Below are positions 33,259 through 45,693 of a stretch of DNA of 64,000 nucleotides, piece after piece. The notes under the pieces are model-generated. The model was not told where the DNA came from and made no database searches. It saw only the letters and a program-made list of their open reading frames with translations. The position numbers were made by a program, and so were the translations under genes. Source of the DNA: Bryum argenteum. Its lineage: Eukaryota; Streptophyta; Bryopsida; Bryales; Bryaceae. Each line of letters starts with the position of its first letter. Positions within the stretch are counted from its first letter, which is position 1. The DNA lies in NCBI GenBank assembly GCA_037043015.1, contig CM073326.1, forward strand, positions 11,850,345 through 11,914,344, written 5' to 3'.

Positions 33259-35862
33259 TCATGGATCAATCACAACGGACCACTCACTTTTAACATGCCC
33301 ATACTGAATGTCAAGCAGTGATCTTGTCAAACGGCCACAAAGGCTGAAAGGCTCTCCCACCAAGGAATTGGGCGATGCAGTTGTTCCGGGAGGCTTCGCA
33401 ATCCAGTGCTTGGCAGCGCCATCATCGAATGGGATCGTAATTTCACAATCTTGCATCACAAGGCCCACCACGGGCTGTATCATACATGCTGTGCCTGTAC
33501 CGAACACTTCTAACAAGCGCCCACTTTCCGCAGCTCGCTCCACCTGCACGTATTCAACTCATTAGAAACTTTTCAACAGCTTTAAATCCAAATTTTCCAG
33601 TTCAAAAAACAGGAACGGTTTGATAACGAAAGAAAGTACTGGAACGTATCAGAAAATTACTATCTTTGACGAGAACGCATTTTCTGTCTAAATCTACTTG
33701 TAGATTCAGAATTGATGTAAAATGGAGTCATCTTCACAATAACCTACTCAGGTGTAAATTAACATCTACGCAGTATAAATTTACCTCTCCAAAACGCAAA
33801 GGTCTTTCTGAAACCTTCAAATCTCCAAAACTTCGGGCAAGTTGAAGCACTGTGTCCCTTGTAACCCCTGGCAGTACAAGACCGTCCAAAGGAGGAGTTA
33901 CGAGTTCCAGCTCCTGACTATCCTCTTGCCGAATGAGGAAAAACACGTTCATTGACCCTGACTCCCCAATTACACCGCCCTTAGGGTGTCCGTCTTGCAG
34001 CACGAACAATACCTGCGTGCAATACATAGACAAGCCATAGTTCAGGAGACGTGAAGCTGAGAGGGCTGATGGGGAACTGGTTACTGCAGGCATAGACTTT
34101 CCATTGTTCAATGAGATGTTAGAGAGGAAACGTACTTGCGCACAGCCCAGATGAGAACCACGCTGCTGAGACAAGATAGTTGGGGCGTAGTTACCCCCAA
34201 TCTTTTTATCCCCGACACCTCCAGGGAAGGCACGCACATTCTCCGTCTCAACGTAGAGCTTAATAGGTTTCAAGCCGCTGGGAAAATATGGACCAACTGG
34301 TGAGAGAATGACATACAACATGGCTTCTCTTGTTGGACAGACCCCAAGAAATGGATGGGTGCCAATCAGTGTTGGTCGAATGTAAACCGAAAAGCCCTCC
34401 TCATCAGGAACCCAGTCACGCTCCACTCGCACAAGCTCTTTTATACATTCCAGAAACTCCGCCTGCACAGCGAACATAAATTTGGTTGTAATTCTGAAAA
34501 CAAGCACTTGATACGCAAAAGTGACCAAGTTAAGTTGAAGAAATACCGCCCAGATCCATCGAAAATGAGGATGGACGGGAGAATGTATAATATTGATAGG
34601 CCAACCCATGAAAGTACCCATTCTATCTATCCTCCTCCGTGAAGGCAGAATTCTGAATATGAATGACTAGCGCGAGTTTCAGTTCTTTACGCTCTTTCAA
34701 GTTGTGGCACAGAACATTTAAAACATGTAGGTTGTCAGTGTCTATTAAACTTGCACATACAACCTGATATCCAAATTCCAAAATCCAGGATAGATACCAA
34801 CCTTATCGAATTGAGGTAGGGTAAGACGGGCGGCAGAGCGAGCCAATCGATCCATGTTCATCTCAGGGCGGAAAAGCCTCAGCCGCCCATCCTTTCCCTT
34901 GTAGGCCTTCATTCCCTCGAAGCTTTCAACCGCATAATGCAGCACCTGACGAGAGGAACATCAGCATCTTAACTTTCAAGTTTTCATTCCAGTACTTTGT
35001 CACATTCAACAACATCCATTATACAGAAACGATCCTCTTGAGACATCTTCTGGAGCTTCAAATAAAGTAGCCGTCTGTACTAAAATTTCTTATTCAGAGT
35101 CCAAGACTCTCAACTAAAGTTGCAAAAGATATATAATTCACTCTAAGAGGGACAAAACGTGGAGAAAGGAACTAACCTGTGCACATGGATGAAGAGATAT
35201 CGGGCCAAGCGGATCGATAGAAGGGGCTGTCCAACCAAGGCCTTCCTTCCAAGAAGTTTGTAGCATGTGATCAGTATAAACCGCCCCAAACCTGAGTGTA
35301 GCCGCATCCAACCTGGGTTTCACCTGCCAGAGAAACTTCTCAGAAAGAAAAAACGACAAGATTGGCAAAAATTAAACAAGTCGCGACAAAAATTCCAATA
35401 TTTGCGATGTCAAATCCGAAGATTTTAAAGTATGGTTCCGCATTCGGACTGTATAGAGGCATGTTGATCGAAACTCCAAAAGATACACAATCCACTCTTC
35501 CATCTCAGAACTTGAAAGGCACAAACCTGCAGGCGTTTCGATCTTGTAATAGTGAGGTCCTCGAAGCGAATATCAGATGGCAAAGGAGCCAGATCGGGCA
35601 CCATCTCTGTCATCCCTTGCCGCATTGGCTCGGCGACTCGAAGACCCGTCGTACTATGCATGCGATGTCCGCAGAAAGCCCCTCCATTCAAAATGCCTTT
35701 TGGTAAGCCAGAACATTCTCCATTCGATGCGCTCAAAAAAGGACTGCTACCTTGCAAAGAGAGAAGTGACGAAAGATATGTGGGATTCGAAGAAGCCTCA
35801 TTGTTATACCTCGCAAGAGCACGACTTCTACCAAGCAATCTTTGAGCTGAGCGTGTCAACAT
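33259..35862 (-). CDS. BCAT: Branched-chain amino acid aminotransferase, six coding exons
   Basis: Class IV PLP-dependent transaminase that interconverts leucine, isoleucine and valine with their 2-oxo acids, using glutamate/2-oxoglutarate. Coding exons on the minus strand are 35862-35527, 35323-35177, 34945-34802, 34462-34136, 34012-33785 and 33543-33259. All five introns are GT...AG and phase 0, and 123-339 bp long. The 488-residue product has FEGMKAY near residue 170, [11 protein letters not shown] after it, the PLP-lysine motif GDKKIGGNY (Schiff-base lysine about K296), the late [10 protein letters not shown] motif and an EWSVVI C-terminus. The first exon gives about 110 residues before the catalytic domain, beginning with a basic, hydroxylated, acid-free stretch ([14 protein letters not shown]), as in a mitochondrial (or plastid) transit peptide. 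The start ATG lies just after an acceptor-like TTGTACAG, so the 5' UTR is probably spliced. No frame damage is seen; it looks functional. Confidence 0.93.
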
Positions 35863-35869
35863 GATTCGT

Positions 35870-37397
35870 CTGTACAAAGTAGAGTGGCAATACAAATGCT
35901 TTAGATAATGAGGATGAAAAAACACTCAAAAGCTCATAAGTATGAGATCAACAATAAGACTTACCACTCATTGAGATTCTCAAACACGCTCAATCGATGT
36001 CAAACCAAAGAAAAACTTAGACCATTTTCAGACGCTTCTCGGACCACTACCACAAACATTTGAAAGCTTCTGTAGTACTGACAGGACAACCGTTCTCAAA
36101 AACACGGTATCAGCATGGACATCCAAAACAAGATTATACTCTGCATACTTAAACATATTGTACAAAATTCATGGACTTTCGAATATCCCGCACTTCCATG
36201 CTGTCACATCATCGCAAGACAAATAAAATCATCATAGAATCTGAAGCTGACCCCCTGATCCTGACTTTCAAGAAAAGGAAGGAACAGATCTCGAGAGAAT
36301 CCTTCGAGCAAAAGAAGACATAGCCAAGACCTACGCACCTAACACTAGAAGCACGAACATAATGCTCGCCCACACCAATGACACCAACCTTCTCAATCAT
36401 ATCCATACCAATCGACCATCAGTCCATTCCTGAGTCATCATCTCTAAAACCGCATACACCGCTAATACTTACTGCACAAAGACACAGCCAAGACCTGCGC
36501 ACCTAATACTAAAAGCACGCAAAAGAAATCGTTCGCCCACACCAGTAACGCGTTCTTCCTCAATCGTATTCAGAATAACCGATCATCCATGCTAAAATCA
36601 CGATCATCATCTCTAAAACCGCTGTATCTTACCACACAAAAACATGGCCAAAACATCATAATGAAACATTCGAATTTATTGCAGTACCAGGAAGCGTTGT
36701 GGATTCAGATCGATCAGATTAAAATCCACATGATACGTACGTTTTGAAGTGAACCAGACTCTCCATGCCTTAGAATCTATAAAACTTATACATTCAATTC
36801 TGAAATTCTACTCGCCAATTTCCACAACCTTGGAAACTTATCGAACATGGTGTTCCAAGACCTGCGCACGAAAAGCTTCGCCCACACCAGTAACACAAAT
36901 CCTCAATTGTATTCAAATCAACCGACCATCATCCAATTCCCCAGTGATAAGCTCCAAAACAACTGATACTACACAAAGACATAGCCAAGACCTGCGCACC
37001 TAATACTAAAAATTATCACGAAAATTATCGCTCGCCCATACCAACTCCTTCCCAATCGTGTCCAAAATAACCGATCATCCATTCCCAAGACATCATCTTC
37101 AAAACATACAACACAAAGACATAGCCAAGACCTGCGCACCTTGAAATAATAGCACGAACATAATGCACACGAAACGCCTCACCTATACCACTAACGCAAA
37201 CTCATATCCACAACCACCGATCATTCAACCGTTCGCGTACCCACCCCCCCCCCCCGGAGAAAATGCATCCCGCCGCCACACCGAAAAGCAATATAACTAA
37301 AAAGAATGTCCGAACACTCACACAGATATAACAAACAAAAGTCCATGCGGCACACTCAACAACAAAATCTCAAATCGGCAAAGAAAGAATAACGCAC
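35870..37397 (-). other. Probable 5'-UTR intron of the aminotransferase gene
   Basis: On the minus strand a donor-like CCCGCAG/GTGCGTT lies at 37398/37397, and an acceptor TTGTACAG/ACGAATC ends 7 bp before the start codon. No coding frame is seen between. Much of the intron is a degenerate tandem repeat. Direction and splice sites are read by eye; transcript data would settle it. Confidence 0.45.
36310..37210. repeat. Degenerate tandem repeat in the 5' region of the aminotransferase gene
   Basis: A core AGCCAAGACCTGCGCACC recurs at about 36321, 36486, 36980 and 37121, with a partial copy near 36853. It sits in units of about 125-165 bp that also share CGCCCACACCA and a CGATCATC-type segment. 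A C-run follows at about 37243-37255. Confidence 0.65.
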
Positions 37398-38550
37398 CTG
37401 CGGGAAAGATGAAAAAAGAACAAAGTCTCCAGCGCAGCATCCAACACCAAAGTATAAGCCCGACCCAAGGGATAATACAAGGCCGATCGATCGGAATTCT
37501 TTGCAGTCAGTCAGGGAAGGCGACGCGGAATGTTTTTTTTTAAAGTGGGAGCATGAGGCGGCCGAGGAGTGCGGTGGCTGGTACCGAAGCTTCCTGTTGA
37601 TCGATCGATCGGTGTGGGTTGGGTTGGCGATGGAATTGGAAGTAAGTCGGGAAATTGGAAGGGGATCCAGCAATCGCGCGCAATGGAAGGCGGACATCAC
37701 CCGGGTCTTGGCTTTCTTCCAACTGCCGGTACTACTGTTAGAATTGAAAGCGCCAGGCCAGGCAGCAGCGTGTTTGGTAGGTGGCAGGTGGCCCTGTGTC
37801 CGACGTGGTGGGGCTGACAGCCACGGTGGCATGCCTCACCCCGCTCTTTTTCCACATCAGCGTCGTGGTTGAGCACGACGCTTGGTTCGCTGTCGCCACG
37901 TCACCCACTCTGATGAGGTAAGTGCTTTGTTTGTAACGGCCGTGTAATTTGGCTAAATAAATAAGAACACGAAACCCTTGTAGGCGTGGCGTGAATAAAA
38001 TGCCCCTTCGACCTACCCTTGATGATATGCCCATGAGACATAACAACAATAATCTGGCTACTCAATAATCCCTACTATAGGTTCGTCGTAGGGGCCGGGG
38101 TTCTTTGTGTAAAATTGTGTTCAAGGATTTCATTTGAAAATTTTCATTTTAGAATTTTTACTTCTTCTCGTTCATAATGAGTATGAAGGTTGCTGCAGAG
38201 ATTGCATCAAGTGGTGCGGCGCTGTAATAGGCCTTTGGGGGAAGACGATGCACCAAGAATCTAACTAATAGGCATTAGGAATTTGACTCTCTACAAGCGC
38301 CAAAAAATACTTGCGCCAACCATCACCTAGAGCAAGTGTCTTACTTCCCAACTGCTCTTGTGCTATGAAACAAGTCTCAGAAAATATTTCAATGCAATTG
38401 GGTAGCCAAAGCGGGCACCTATCAACGTTGGTCGGAGTTACAAGGGAGCAAGTTGTTTGAAGCTCGTTGGGCGATGGCCTCTCCACAACATCCAATCAAT
38501 GTACAAGGGCCAAATATCAAGTATTTATTAACACGACCACGAGTTTAACC
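37398..38550. other. Upstream region of the aminotransferase gene
   Basis: GC-rich between about 37500 and 37900, with overlapping frames of 82-158 codons on both strands that contradict each other and resemble no family. This is where the first exon and promoter of the minus-strand gene would lie. No TATA box was assigned. Confidence 0.35.
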
Positions 38551-38556
38551 CCTTAA

Positions 38557-38782
38557 CCCCTAAAGGTCTGAGCGTGCCGTGGCGACCAGTAGAATATGGT
38601 GTATTTTGGTTGTATTTGGAGTGAATGCACACCTTTAATGGGTTTGAGTTCAAAGAAGAAGTTGACATTTGAATTCATGCGGTTCTAGTGAGCTATTACG
38701 ATTCCAGTCTAGAGTTTCTTGTTGATAGCAAATCCTAATTATACGACAGCGTACAATACTATCCCCAAGGGACTTTTAAGGG
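38557..38782 (+). mobile_element. TTAA-flanked miniature element
   Basis: 226 bp, CCCCTAAAGGTC...GACTTTTAAGGG, with TTAA at 38553-38556 and 38783-38786. A second TTAACCCC overlaps just upstream (38545). No coding capacity. Confidence 0.7.
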
Positions 38783-38786
38783 TTAA

Positions 38787-40835
38787 GAGCATCTGCAATG
38801 GGGATGATAACACTCCCGGATACCAAGAGCGGCATTTATTCAAGGCCTCAATGCATACACACACGAAGAATAAGCACTCACCGTTGTCACAGCAAAGTAC
38901 TCCAAGTCACTCTCTTTTTGTCCTTTGCCATGAGGTTAACTTACTCATTGGAGATAGCAATCAATCAATGTGAGCCATTGTCTTGTCTTCAAAGAGTTGT
39001 ATGGTTCATTTCATACATCAATGTCGCGAAATTACACAAACAAAGACTTCATTTACCAACCGACCACACATTGCATGGGGGCAATCTCTGTGTACAAAAA
39101 ACTTCGATGATTGCATCCCTCCTTTTAACAGGAGCATTTGAGGGAATGAGTGACAGATGCTCTAAATTCCATTTTGAACGTACCTCGGAAGTTTCAAATT
39201 TCACTCAGTCAATCCCTCGATCACTCCTCCGTGGCTGGGCATTCAGAGGATTCAACTGAAAAAGGAAGTGCGTTTTCTTCATTTGTGTCAAAAAAGAGAA
39301 AAGAGAAAGTGCACCTTCGGTCAAGGGTCCACTCATCGGCATCCTCCAACCAATCACCACGATTACGTTACAGACTGCACTGTAGAGATTACAAGGGCTG
39401 GCTGGCTGCCAGGAGTATTAACCAGTGCATTTTGTTCTGGATTCTGGATTCCAGACCGCTGATTTCAATCACCTTACTGTTTTGTGGCGTTTTTTCGGTG
39501 GAAACCCATCCTTTGCTGGTACCATTCGGGAATGAAATCAAGTCTTGCCTACGAATCTATTTTCCTACAGAACATATCTTCACTGCTGTCCGTCTGTGTT
39601 TAAGCCGTGTACTCTTGAAATACTTCGTCATATCATCTTGCTGACTCAGGGTATGGCAATGGTAAGCTTGGGGTATCACTTTTTGGACACACTAATTAGG
39701 TTATTTTTATTGAAAGCCTCCAAAGTTTGTCTAATTTAGTCATTTTAATCAAGTAAAAAGACCCTAAAATAGAAAATAAAATACCATGCACCTCACTGAA
39801 ATCAAAGTATATATGCCTATAGATTTTCTTTTAGATTTTTAATTTTTTTTGGATCCATTCATAGATGAGGGAAAAAGTGTTGAATTTGGGGATTTGCAGG
39901 CATTATAGTGCACAATGAATTAATTTTTTTATTATTAAATAAATTATTTTGTATTCTATACAAGAAGATGTAGGTCATATTCAAAAATCATATTAAAATA
40001 AAAATGGTTGATATTCCATTTGCTTGATTCTATGGATTTTAGGTTATTGGGACATGACTTACTTTTTCAACTAAAAAATCAAATAAAATTACTTCAAAAT
40101 ATTTTTTTTAATTTTTAATTTTTTTTCTTGATACATTATAAGTATAGACAACTAAAACCACATCTAATGAAGTCTTATTGTATTACAGTTTAAAAATGGA
40201 TATGTTTGTCACACCAGCATAGAGTGCAATTGTTCACGGGACAACCTTTTTGGGTACCCCAACCAGACCATCACCCGGTACATATTGCCGGTTGGCATCC
40301 ATAGCTAGCTAGCATCATTCATAAAAGGTAATATTCTCTTGGTCGCTCGATCAGTCAATTCATATTGTTTTTTGCAATCTGTACAAGTATTCGTGCTTCT
40401 CTGTAGAAACGTCAAATTTGTCTACGTACTAAGGTAGACAGACCCATTCCCGACCGATGACCGATAACCGATCAAGCCCAATTCCTAGATTTTGAAAGAA
40501 CAGATGTACCTCATTTGTATATTTGAGCATGTGATCGGCTTTAGGTTCCAAGCAACTTTTCACTTTAAACAATTATAACTATTTGAAAAATGCAAATAAA
40601 ATCACGAAACTTTTTGCATTCAACAAGAACCTTATGTTTGCACACATGAAAAATTCTAAAAAAATATATATATACCTTAATATCATGTGCTAAAATCCTT
40701 AAGTGGTCGATTATAGGTGCCTCTACCTTAACATGTGCATACGTAAGTATGTGTTTTCTGAAAAGATTGAAACATAACAAAATCAGTAGCTACACTAAGC
40801 TTGATGACTGTGATAATTTGTTTTCTTTGTGGCTC
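38787..40835. other. No gene seen
   Basis: 38.8-39.65 kb has several overlapping frames up to 164 codons without family resemblance. 39.7-40.2 kb is very AT-rich. 40.2-40.8 kb shows no clear repeat boundary. Confidence 0.35.
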
Positions 40836-40839
40836 TTAA

Positions 40840-41104
40840 CCCCTACAGGAAGGAGAGAGAAGCCTGAATCGAGTTGATTTTCTATGAATAGATGCTAAGT
40901 ATGTTTTTACAACCGGAAACTGAAACTTTGACTTAATGTATCTCCAGATTTGTATACAAAAATTAATAGGTAGATAGTTATGAACAAGATCTTATAGTTG
41001 GATTTTTTGAAAAAATTGAAAAAAATCAGGAATTTCAAATATGGTTGTCTAGAGGGTGGTCACTGTAGAGCTTCTTCTTTAGGAGTTAAAATAATCTTTA
41101 GGAG
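40840..41104 (+). mobile_element. TTAA-type miniature element, decayed
   Basis: Starts CCCCTACAGGAAGG after TTAA (40836-40839). Candidate right ends CTTTAGGAG lie near 41076 and 41100. It carries the recurring AAGATCTTATAGTTGGAT motif near 40987. Confidence 0.45.
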
Positions 41105-41270
41105 TTTAATAGGTGCACGCAATAGGTGCACTAAAGATTCTGCGTGCAATTCTGGATTCATGTTGCCTATGACTTTTGCTCACTCCTCCATGCTTTTAGA
41201 CAAGTGTTTAGAAGGTAGTCTCAAATCTATGCTTGGGGTAGATTTGAGACAATCTATTGAGTACTTAACC

Positions 41271-41540
41271 CCTAGAGTTTCACGGCACTATTTGCATGCT
41301 TTACCCTCAAAACTACCCTTTTGGAATGCAAGGTGAGAATTTCCATTTATGATGTATTTTCAAGTATGTAACCTTGGAATCTGGTACATAAACTGCCCAC
41401 TCTAGATTCTTGCCTACTTTCTAGATTCCATGTAGAAGCATGTACCTCGTGTGCACATGGAGCATGTGAACGGTTTTAAGTAATGTGGTACATGCCACTT
41501 CTAATTTTTTTATTTCTCTTTATAGCCATCCATATTTTTA
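41271..41540 (+). mobile_element. Left part of an 830-bp-family TTAA element
   Basis: TTAACCCCTAGAG at about 41267, followed by a stretch matching the left end of 24548-24790 (shared CAAGTATGTAACC). The rest is lost or decayed. Confidence 0.45.
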
Positions 41541-41627
41541 TACATCTTCAGTGTAGGTGTATATTTCCTACTTAGAGTGCACTTCTGAGTACCGACCTCC
41601 TGAGTCACTGTAAATTTTTGGGATATA

Positions 41628-43247
41628 CAGTGTGTGGCAAAACTGAGTCAACCTTGTTGAAAGAGATTATTTGGCTATCAATTCCTAACAACTCAATAAA
41701 TGAAATGACCATTTTTAACATGGAGGAAATATAATTTGGAGTGTATTATTTAGTTGACATAGCATCCATGGTGACATATAAAAAAGTTATAAGGAGATAC
41801 ATGTCTTCCAACACATACACTTGGCTTGACTCAGTTTTGCATGGCATGCCATAATAAATGGAATGAAGTGGTAAAAAATGAATGGAAGACTTCTATGACC
41901 TGATTGGCATGGGCACAACGAGTGTCAATCTTGACATACTCCATGTCAACTTAGTGCACATTGTAAGCAGAGTGTGAGGACAGACCATGGTGCACTTAGA
42001 TGAGCTTTGTGGTAGTCCTCGAAAAGACCTTGATAACTCCATTTTGGTGATGTTGCAAGCTGGTAGGACTACAAGAGATGTAGCACATGAGTTGCAGGTG
42101 TCTCATAGCCATGTTGCAAGACTTAGAAAGAAGAGATTATGTGATTTGTCAGCTAGTAGTGGTGGTAGACCACAAGTGCTAAGTGATGCTTAGAAGAGAG
42201 CATGTGTTCGTGCTGTCACATCAAGAGATTTTGAAAGTGCTACACAAGTTGCCCAACATGTACGCAAGGAATGCCATGTTACTGTGAGTTACAGTGCGAA
42301 GGACTTTATGTGCAGGACGCTTGAGATCAAAAGTGAAGCAGAAGAAACCAAATTGAACCAGAAACATATTAAGGATCGACTTGAATTTGCTAGGCGCCAT
42401 CAACATTGGACCGCTGGTGACTGGAAGCATGTCATCTTATCTGATGAGACCAAGGTAAATCGATGTTGCTCAGATGGTCGTAGTTGGTGTTGGATTCGCA
42501 ATGAACAATCTTGTGATTCAAGACAAGTGCAAGAGACTGTGAAGTTTGGCGGTGGTTCAATGATGGTATGGGGTTGCATGACATTCCATGGCCCTGGTAT
42601 GTTATGTAGAATTGAAGGAAGAATGGATCAACATCAATATAAAGAAATCTTGCAAAGAGATTTATTGTATACCATCTGTGGATATGATCTTGATCCTTCA
42701 AATTTGATTTTTCAGCATGACAATGATCTCAAAAATACAGCAAAAACTGTTCGCCAATGGTTGAGATCACAAAATTTTGATGTTTTTAAGTGGCCTGCAC
42801 AATCTCCTCACTTGAATCCAATTGAGCATCTTTGGGCTGGACTGAAACATTGTCTTAACCAGTATGAAAGCGCTCCAACAGGAATTTTAGAATTGTGGGA
42901 GCGTATTGAGGAGTGTTGGGCTTCTTTAGCAATAGAGGAGTGTAGGAGGTTATATGAAAGCATGCCAAGGCGGATCCAAGCAGTTTTAGCCGCTAAAGGC
43001 AAGTGGACAAAATATTAAGTTGTTTACTGATAGTGGATGCAAAAGTGAGTCAAGGAACATAGTTTCCTTTAAATGTAATTCTCTTGTACATTTCAATGTA
43101 AGAAGGAACTTCTTCTCCATCAAATTGTAGCCCATTCAAATTGCTATATTGCACAATTTACACATTCTAAAAATCTATTGCCAAGTTTTCCACATTGCTA
43201 ATCAAATTACGAATTTCAAGAGTTTGACTCGGTTTTGCCACACACTG
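41628..43247 (+). mobile_element. Tc1-like transposon with TA target duplication
   Basis: 1620 bp with near-perfect terminal inverted repeats beginning CAGTGTGTGGCAAAAC, flanked by TA on both sides (41626-41627 and 43248-43249). A related GACTCAGTTTTGC motif inside the left end (about 41828) may be a second transposase-binding repeat. It encodes one DD34E transposase, now interrupted by a stop. Confidence 0.92.
41987..43018 (+). pseudogene. Tc1-type DD34E transposase with one in-frame stop
   Basis: A frame of 343 codons is broken only by TAG at 42191-42193. The N-terminal part has a helix-turn-helix-like TTRDVAHELQVSHSHVARLRK that would bind the terminal repeats. The catalytic triad is D in LSDET, D in FQHDND and E in NPIEHLW, with exactly 34 residues between the second D and the E. 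The usual PKHTAK after the second D reads LKNTAK. Length and layout match complete Tc1 transposases, so only the stop and perhaps minor substitutions inactivate it. A GGGSMMVWG block typical of Tc1 is present. Confidence 0.9.
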
Positions 43248-43249
43248 TA

Positions 43250-43572
43250 CATAGGCATCTACTTGGATATTCTGTTGCATACTTTATAGAACTCAGGTTG
43301 CCCTTCTAAGTAACTGTAAATTTTTGGGACTTCTTTTTTTTTCAAATACTACACAATTTGGTATATGATTTCGACTTAATTTTTCCATTGGTGGTTTTAC
43401 TTAATTATCTTCATTGTTATAAGTTGAATAGCCTTTTATTGAATTATTCTCTGTCTTCTATGAGTTTTTCCAAGCATCCGAGTTACTCAACTTCTCATAC
43501 TCATTTGGATCTTAGCTACCACTTGACTAGCTCTCCTTCCTCTTAAATTTCAGTTGAACTCAACTAATGGTT
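43250..43572. other. Spacer downstream of the Tc1-like element
   Basis: An imperfect repeat of the stretch just before the transposon is seen here: AACTGTAAATTTTTGGGA near 43312 matches CACTGTAAATTTTTGGGA near 41605. No gene seen. Confidence 0.4.
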
Positions 43573-43880
43573 GATATGATTCTGGTCATGCTCACTCTGA
43601 GATTGGTTGCTTCTTGACGGGCTCTTCTTACTCTAGCTATCTTTTAATTCATTGTTGGTTGCACGTTCATACGATTCTCGTCATGCTCATTCTAGTATTC
43701 GCTACTAGCCGACGGGCTCTACTTTCTCTAGCTTATCTTTTTATAATCAGTTGCCAACCCATATGATTCTCGTCATTCTCATTCTGATATCAACTGCAAG
43801 CCAAGAGGCTCTCCCTACTCTACATTTACTTTTGATGTCATTTGGCCGTCAATATGATTCTCTAATATTATTCATATTTG
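43573..43880. repeat. Minisatellite, about 93-bp period
   Basis: GATTCTSGTCATGCTC-like cores recur at about 43578, 43673, 43764 and 43855. The units also share GACGGGCTCT and CTCTAGCTTATCTTT. Confidence 0.65.
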
Positions 43881-45500
43881 ATTTCTCGTTTGTTCACGGA
43901 CATGTCTACATGGATTCTAAATTTGCTCAACCTCATGCCATCAAGAAATGTATTGTTCTATGTTGTATTGTTCTATGTTTTGTCCTATTGTTCTTTTGGA
44001 ATTGCTTTGCTTTATCAATCCTAATGTTGCGTACGACCGTTGGAATGCTCATCAAAATGTTGTAAGGAGGCCACGTCTCAAAAGTTGTTTCAAGTATTGC
44101 TGGAGCGATTCGATCATGGCATGTGGTCGAAGATGCCTTTGCGAGACTTGAAGTCCCACCTCAGTTTTATTCTCCCCAAGAGCGTTTTGAGCAGGTTATC
44201 CTATGTTTTTGGTAGAGAATATTATGAACATCTTGAGAATGACTCATGGTATTACAAGATTCTCAATAGTCTTTATTTCAAGCACCAATCTCGGAATGTG
44301 TGTCAGCTTGACCAAGTACTGCTAGTTGACATTAGTCCTCTCTCTTCGTAGGACTCTTGATGCTGCTTGCTACATACCTTCGCCTTTTCAAAGAGATTTT
44401 AACCCATTAAGCAAGACTATTCCTGATATTATTACAAATATTCTTCCCTTCATTTATCCCTTACATAAGTTTAATTCTATTAGAGATTATAAAAAGCATT
44501 CTCGTAGGCTTGGACACATACACTACAAAGTTGCACATGCCTTAAAGTACGGAAAACCCCTTCGTAGAGAATATTCCTCCTATTAGGTAGTCCGCTGTAG
44601 GCCGACTCTCTTCAAAACTTGTCATTTTCCGTTTTTTATAGAGGAAAACATCCACACTATGGTTCACCAATACTTTGCATATTTGGCATTTGTCGGCCAA
44701 GGGCAAACTAATTTATGGACCAAGAATTTGTCCATAATTAGTTAAATTTCACTTGGTTAATACTTAATAGTAAAGTACTAATTTTTTTTATATTTTTGGT
44801 TAAAGACCTAGTAAACTTTGAGGGCCAATTGTCTTTTTATTCCAAAATTTTGGGGACCTATATGTATAAGGTATTCTTTTGCATTATAAAATCATGCTAT
44901 ATTCTTCTTATAGTTTGCCAAAAATCTACGTAAGTACAAAAATCATGTCATATAAAGAAAGGTATTACTAACAAAATTTTCTATTAGTGTATAGACCCCA
45001 TGTTGCAATCTTTACAAGAAAGTTAATATACAAGTGGAAGTTAAATATGATGATGAGTGTTTTTGAGCATTCTTACAATAAGTGGAGTGATATAAATAAA
45101 AACATGAAAGTGAATAGATATATTCATCTTTGTAACATTCCACTTATAGAAAATAGTGTCTTCCACAATTTCTTCATTACGTATAAGACTGTCCAAAACA
45201 ACTTAACTATGACTCACCTACAATTGGTAGGGTTGTAAGAGTTGTAATCAACAAGTTGTACTAGTGTTTGTTGCTACAACATACAAGAATTATATTACAG
45301 GCCATAAGTCCACTAAGTTCGCATATTTTATCACGACTCTTGTAATTTCAAGATTTGTGTAAGCCTTTGCGATTATTAACCAAAGGATTTGTTTATTGGT
45401 ACCAATTCAAATTTGTGTTCCTCAAACGCAATCATGCTCGATTCCACAATTGGAATAGATAGTATCATGTAAGCAAATGCATTACGTTCATCAAACAACT
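43881..45500. other. Unassigned; coding-like scraps at 44.04-44.59 kb
   Basis: Three plus-strand frames overlap here. Stretches such as IRSWHVVEDAFARLEVPPQF (about 44105-44165) and RDYKKHSRRLGHIHYKVAHA (about 44483-44542) look protein-like but lie in different frames with stops between them. They may be remnants of a decayed gene or transposon protein that I do not recognise. The rest is AT-rich with no signal. Confidence 0.3.
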
Positions 45501-45693
45501 CTAAGGGCCGGTTTACACTACGGTGGAGAAGTCCACCGGTCCAGAAGAAAATGGCGTTTCTCCAATGTGATTGGTCGAAAATGCCATTCTTGACCGGTGA
45601 GTGTTTACACTTGGTGAAGAAATTAAAAGTGGAGAACTTTTGTCATGGATGAAAAAATGACATGGCCGCTTAGGTGGCGGTACTTTTTGCTCA

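Noticed and set aside
37356-37872. Frames of 158 codons (minus) and 123 codons (plus) upstream of the aminotransferase
   Set aside because: Mutually antisense with no recognisable motif; the stretch better fits promoter and 5' UTR.
41987-42193. Short 68-codon frame as a separate small gene
   Set aside because: It is the N-terminal part of the Tc1 transposase, cut off by the TAG at 42191.
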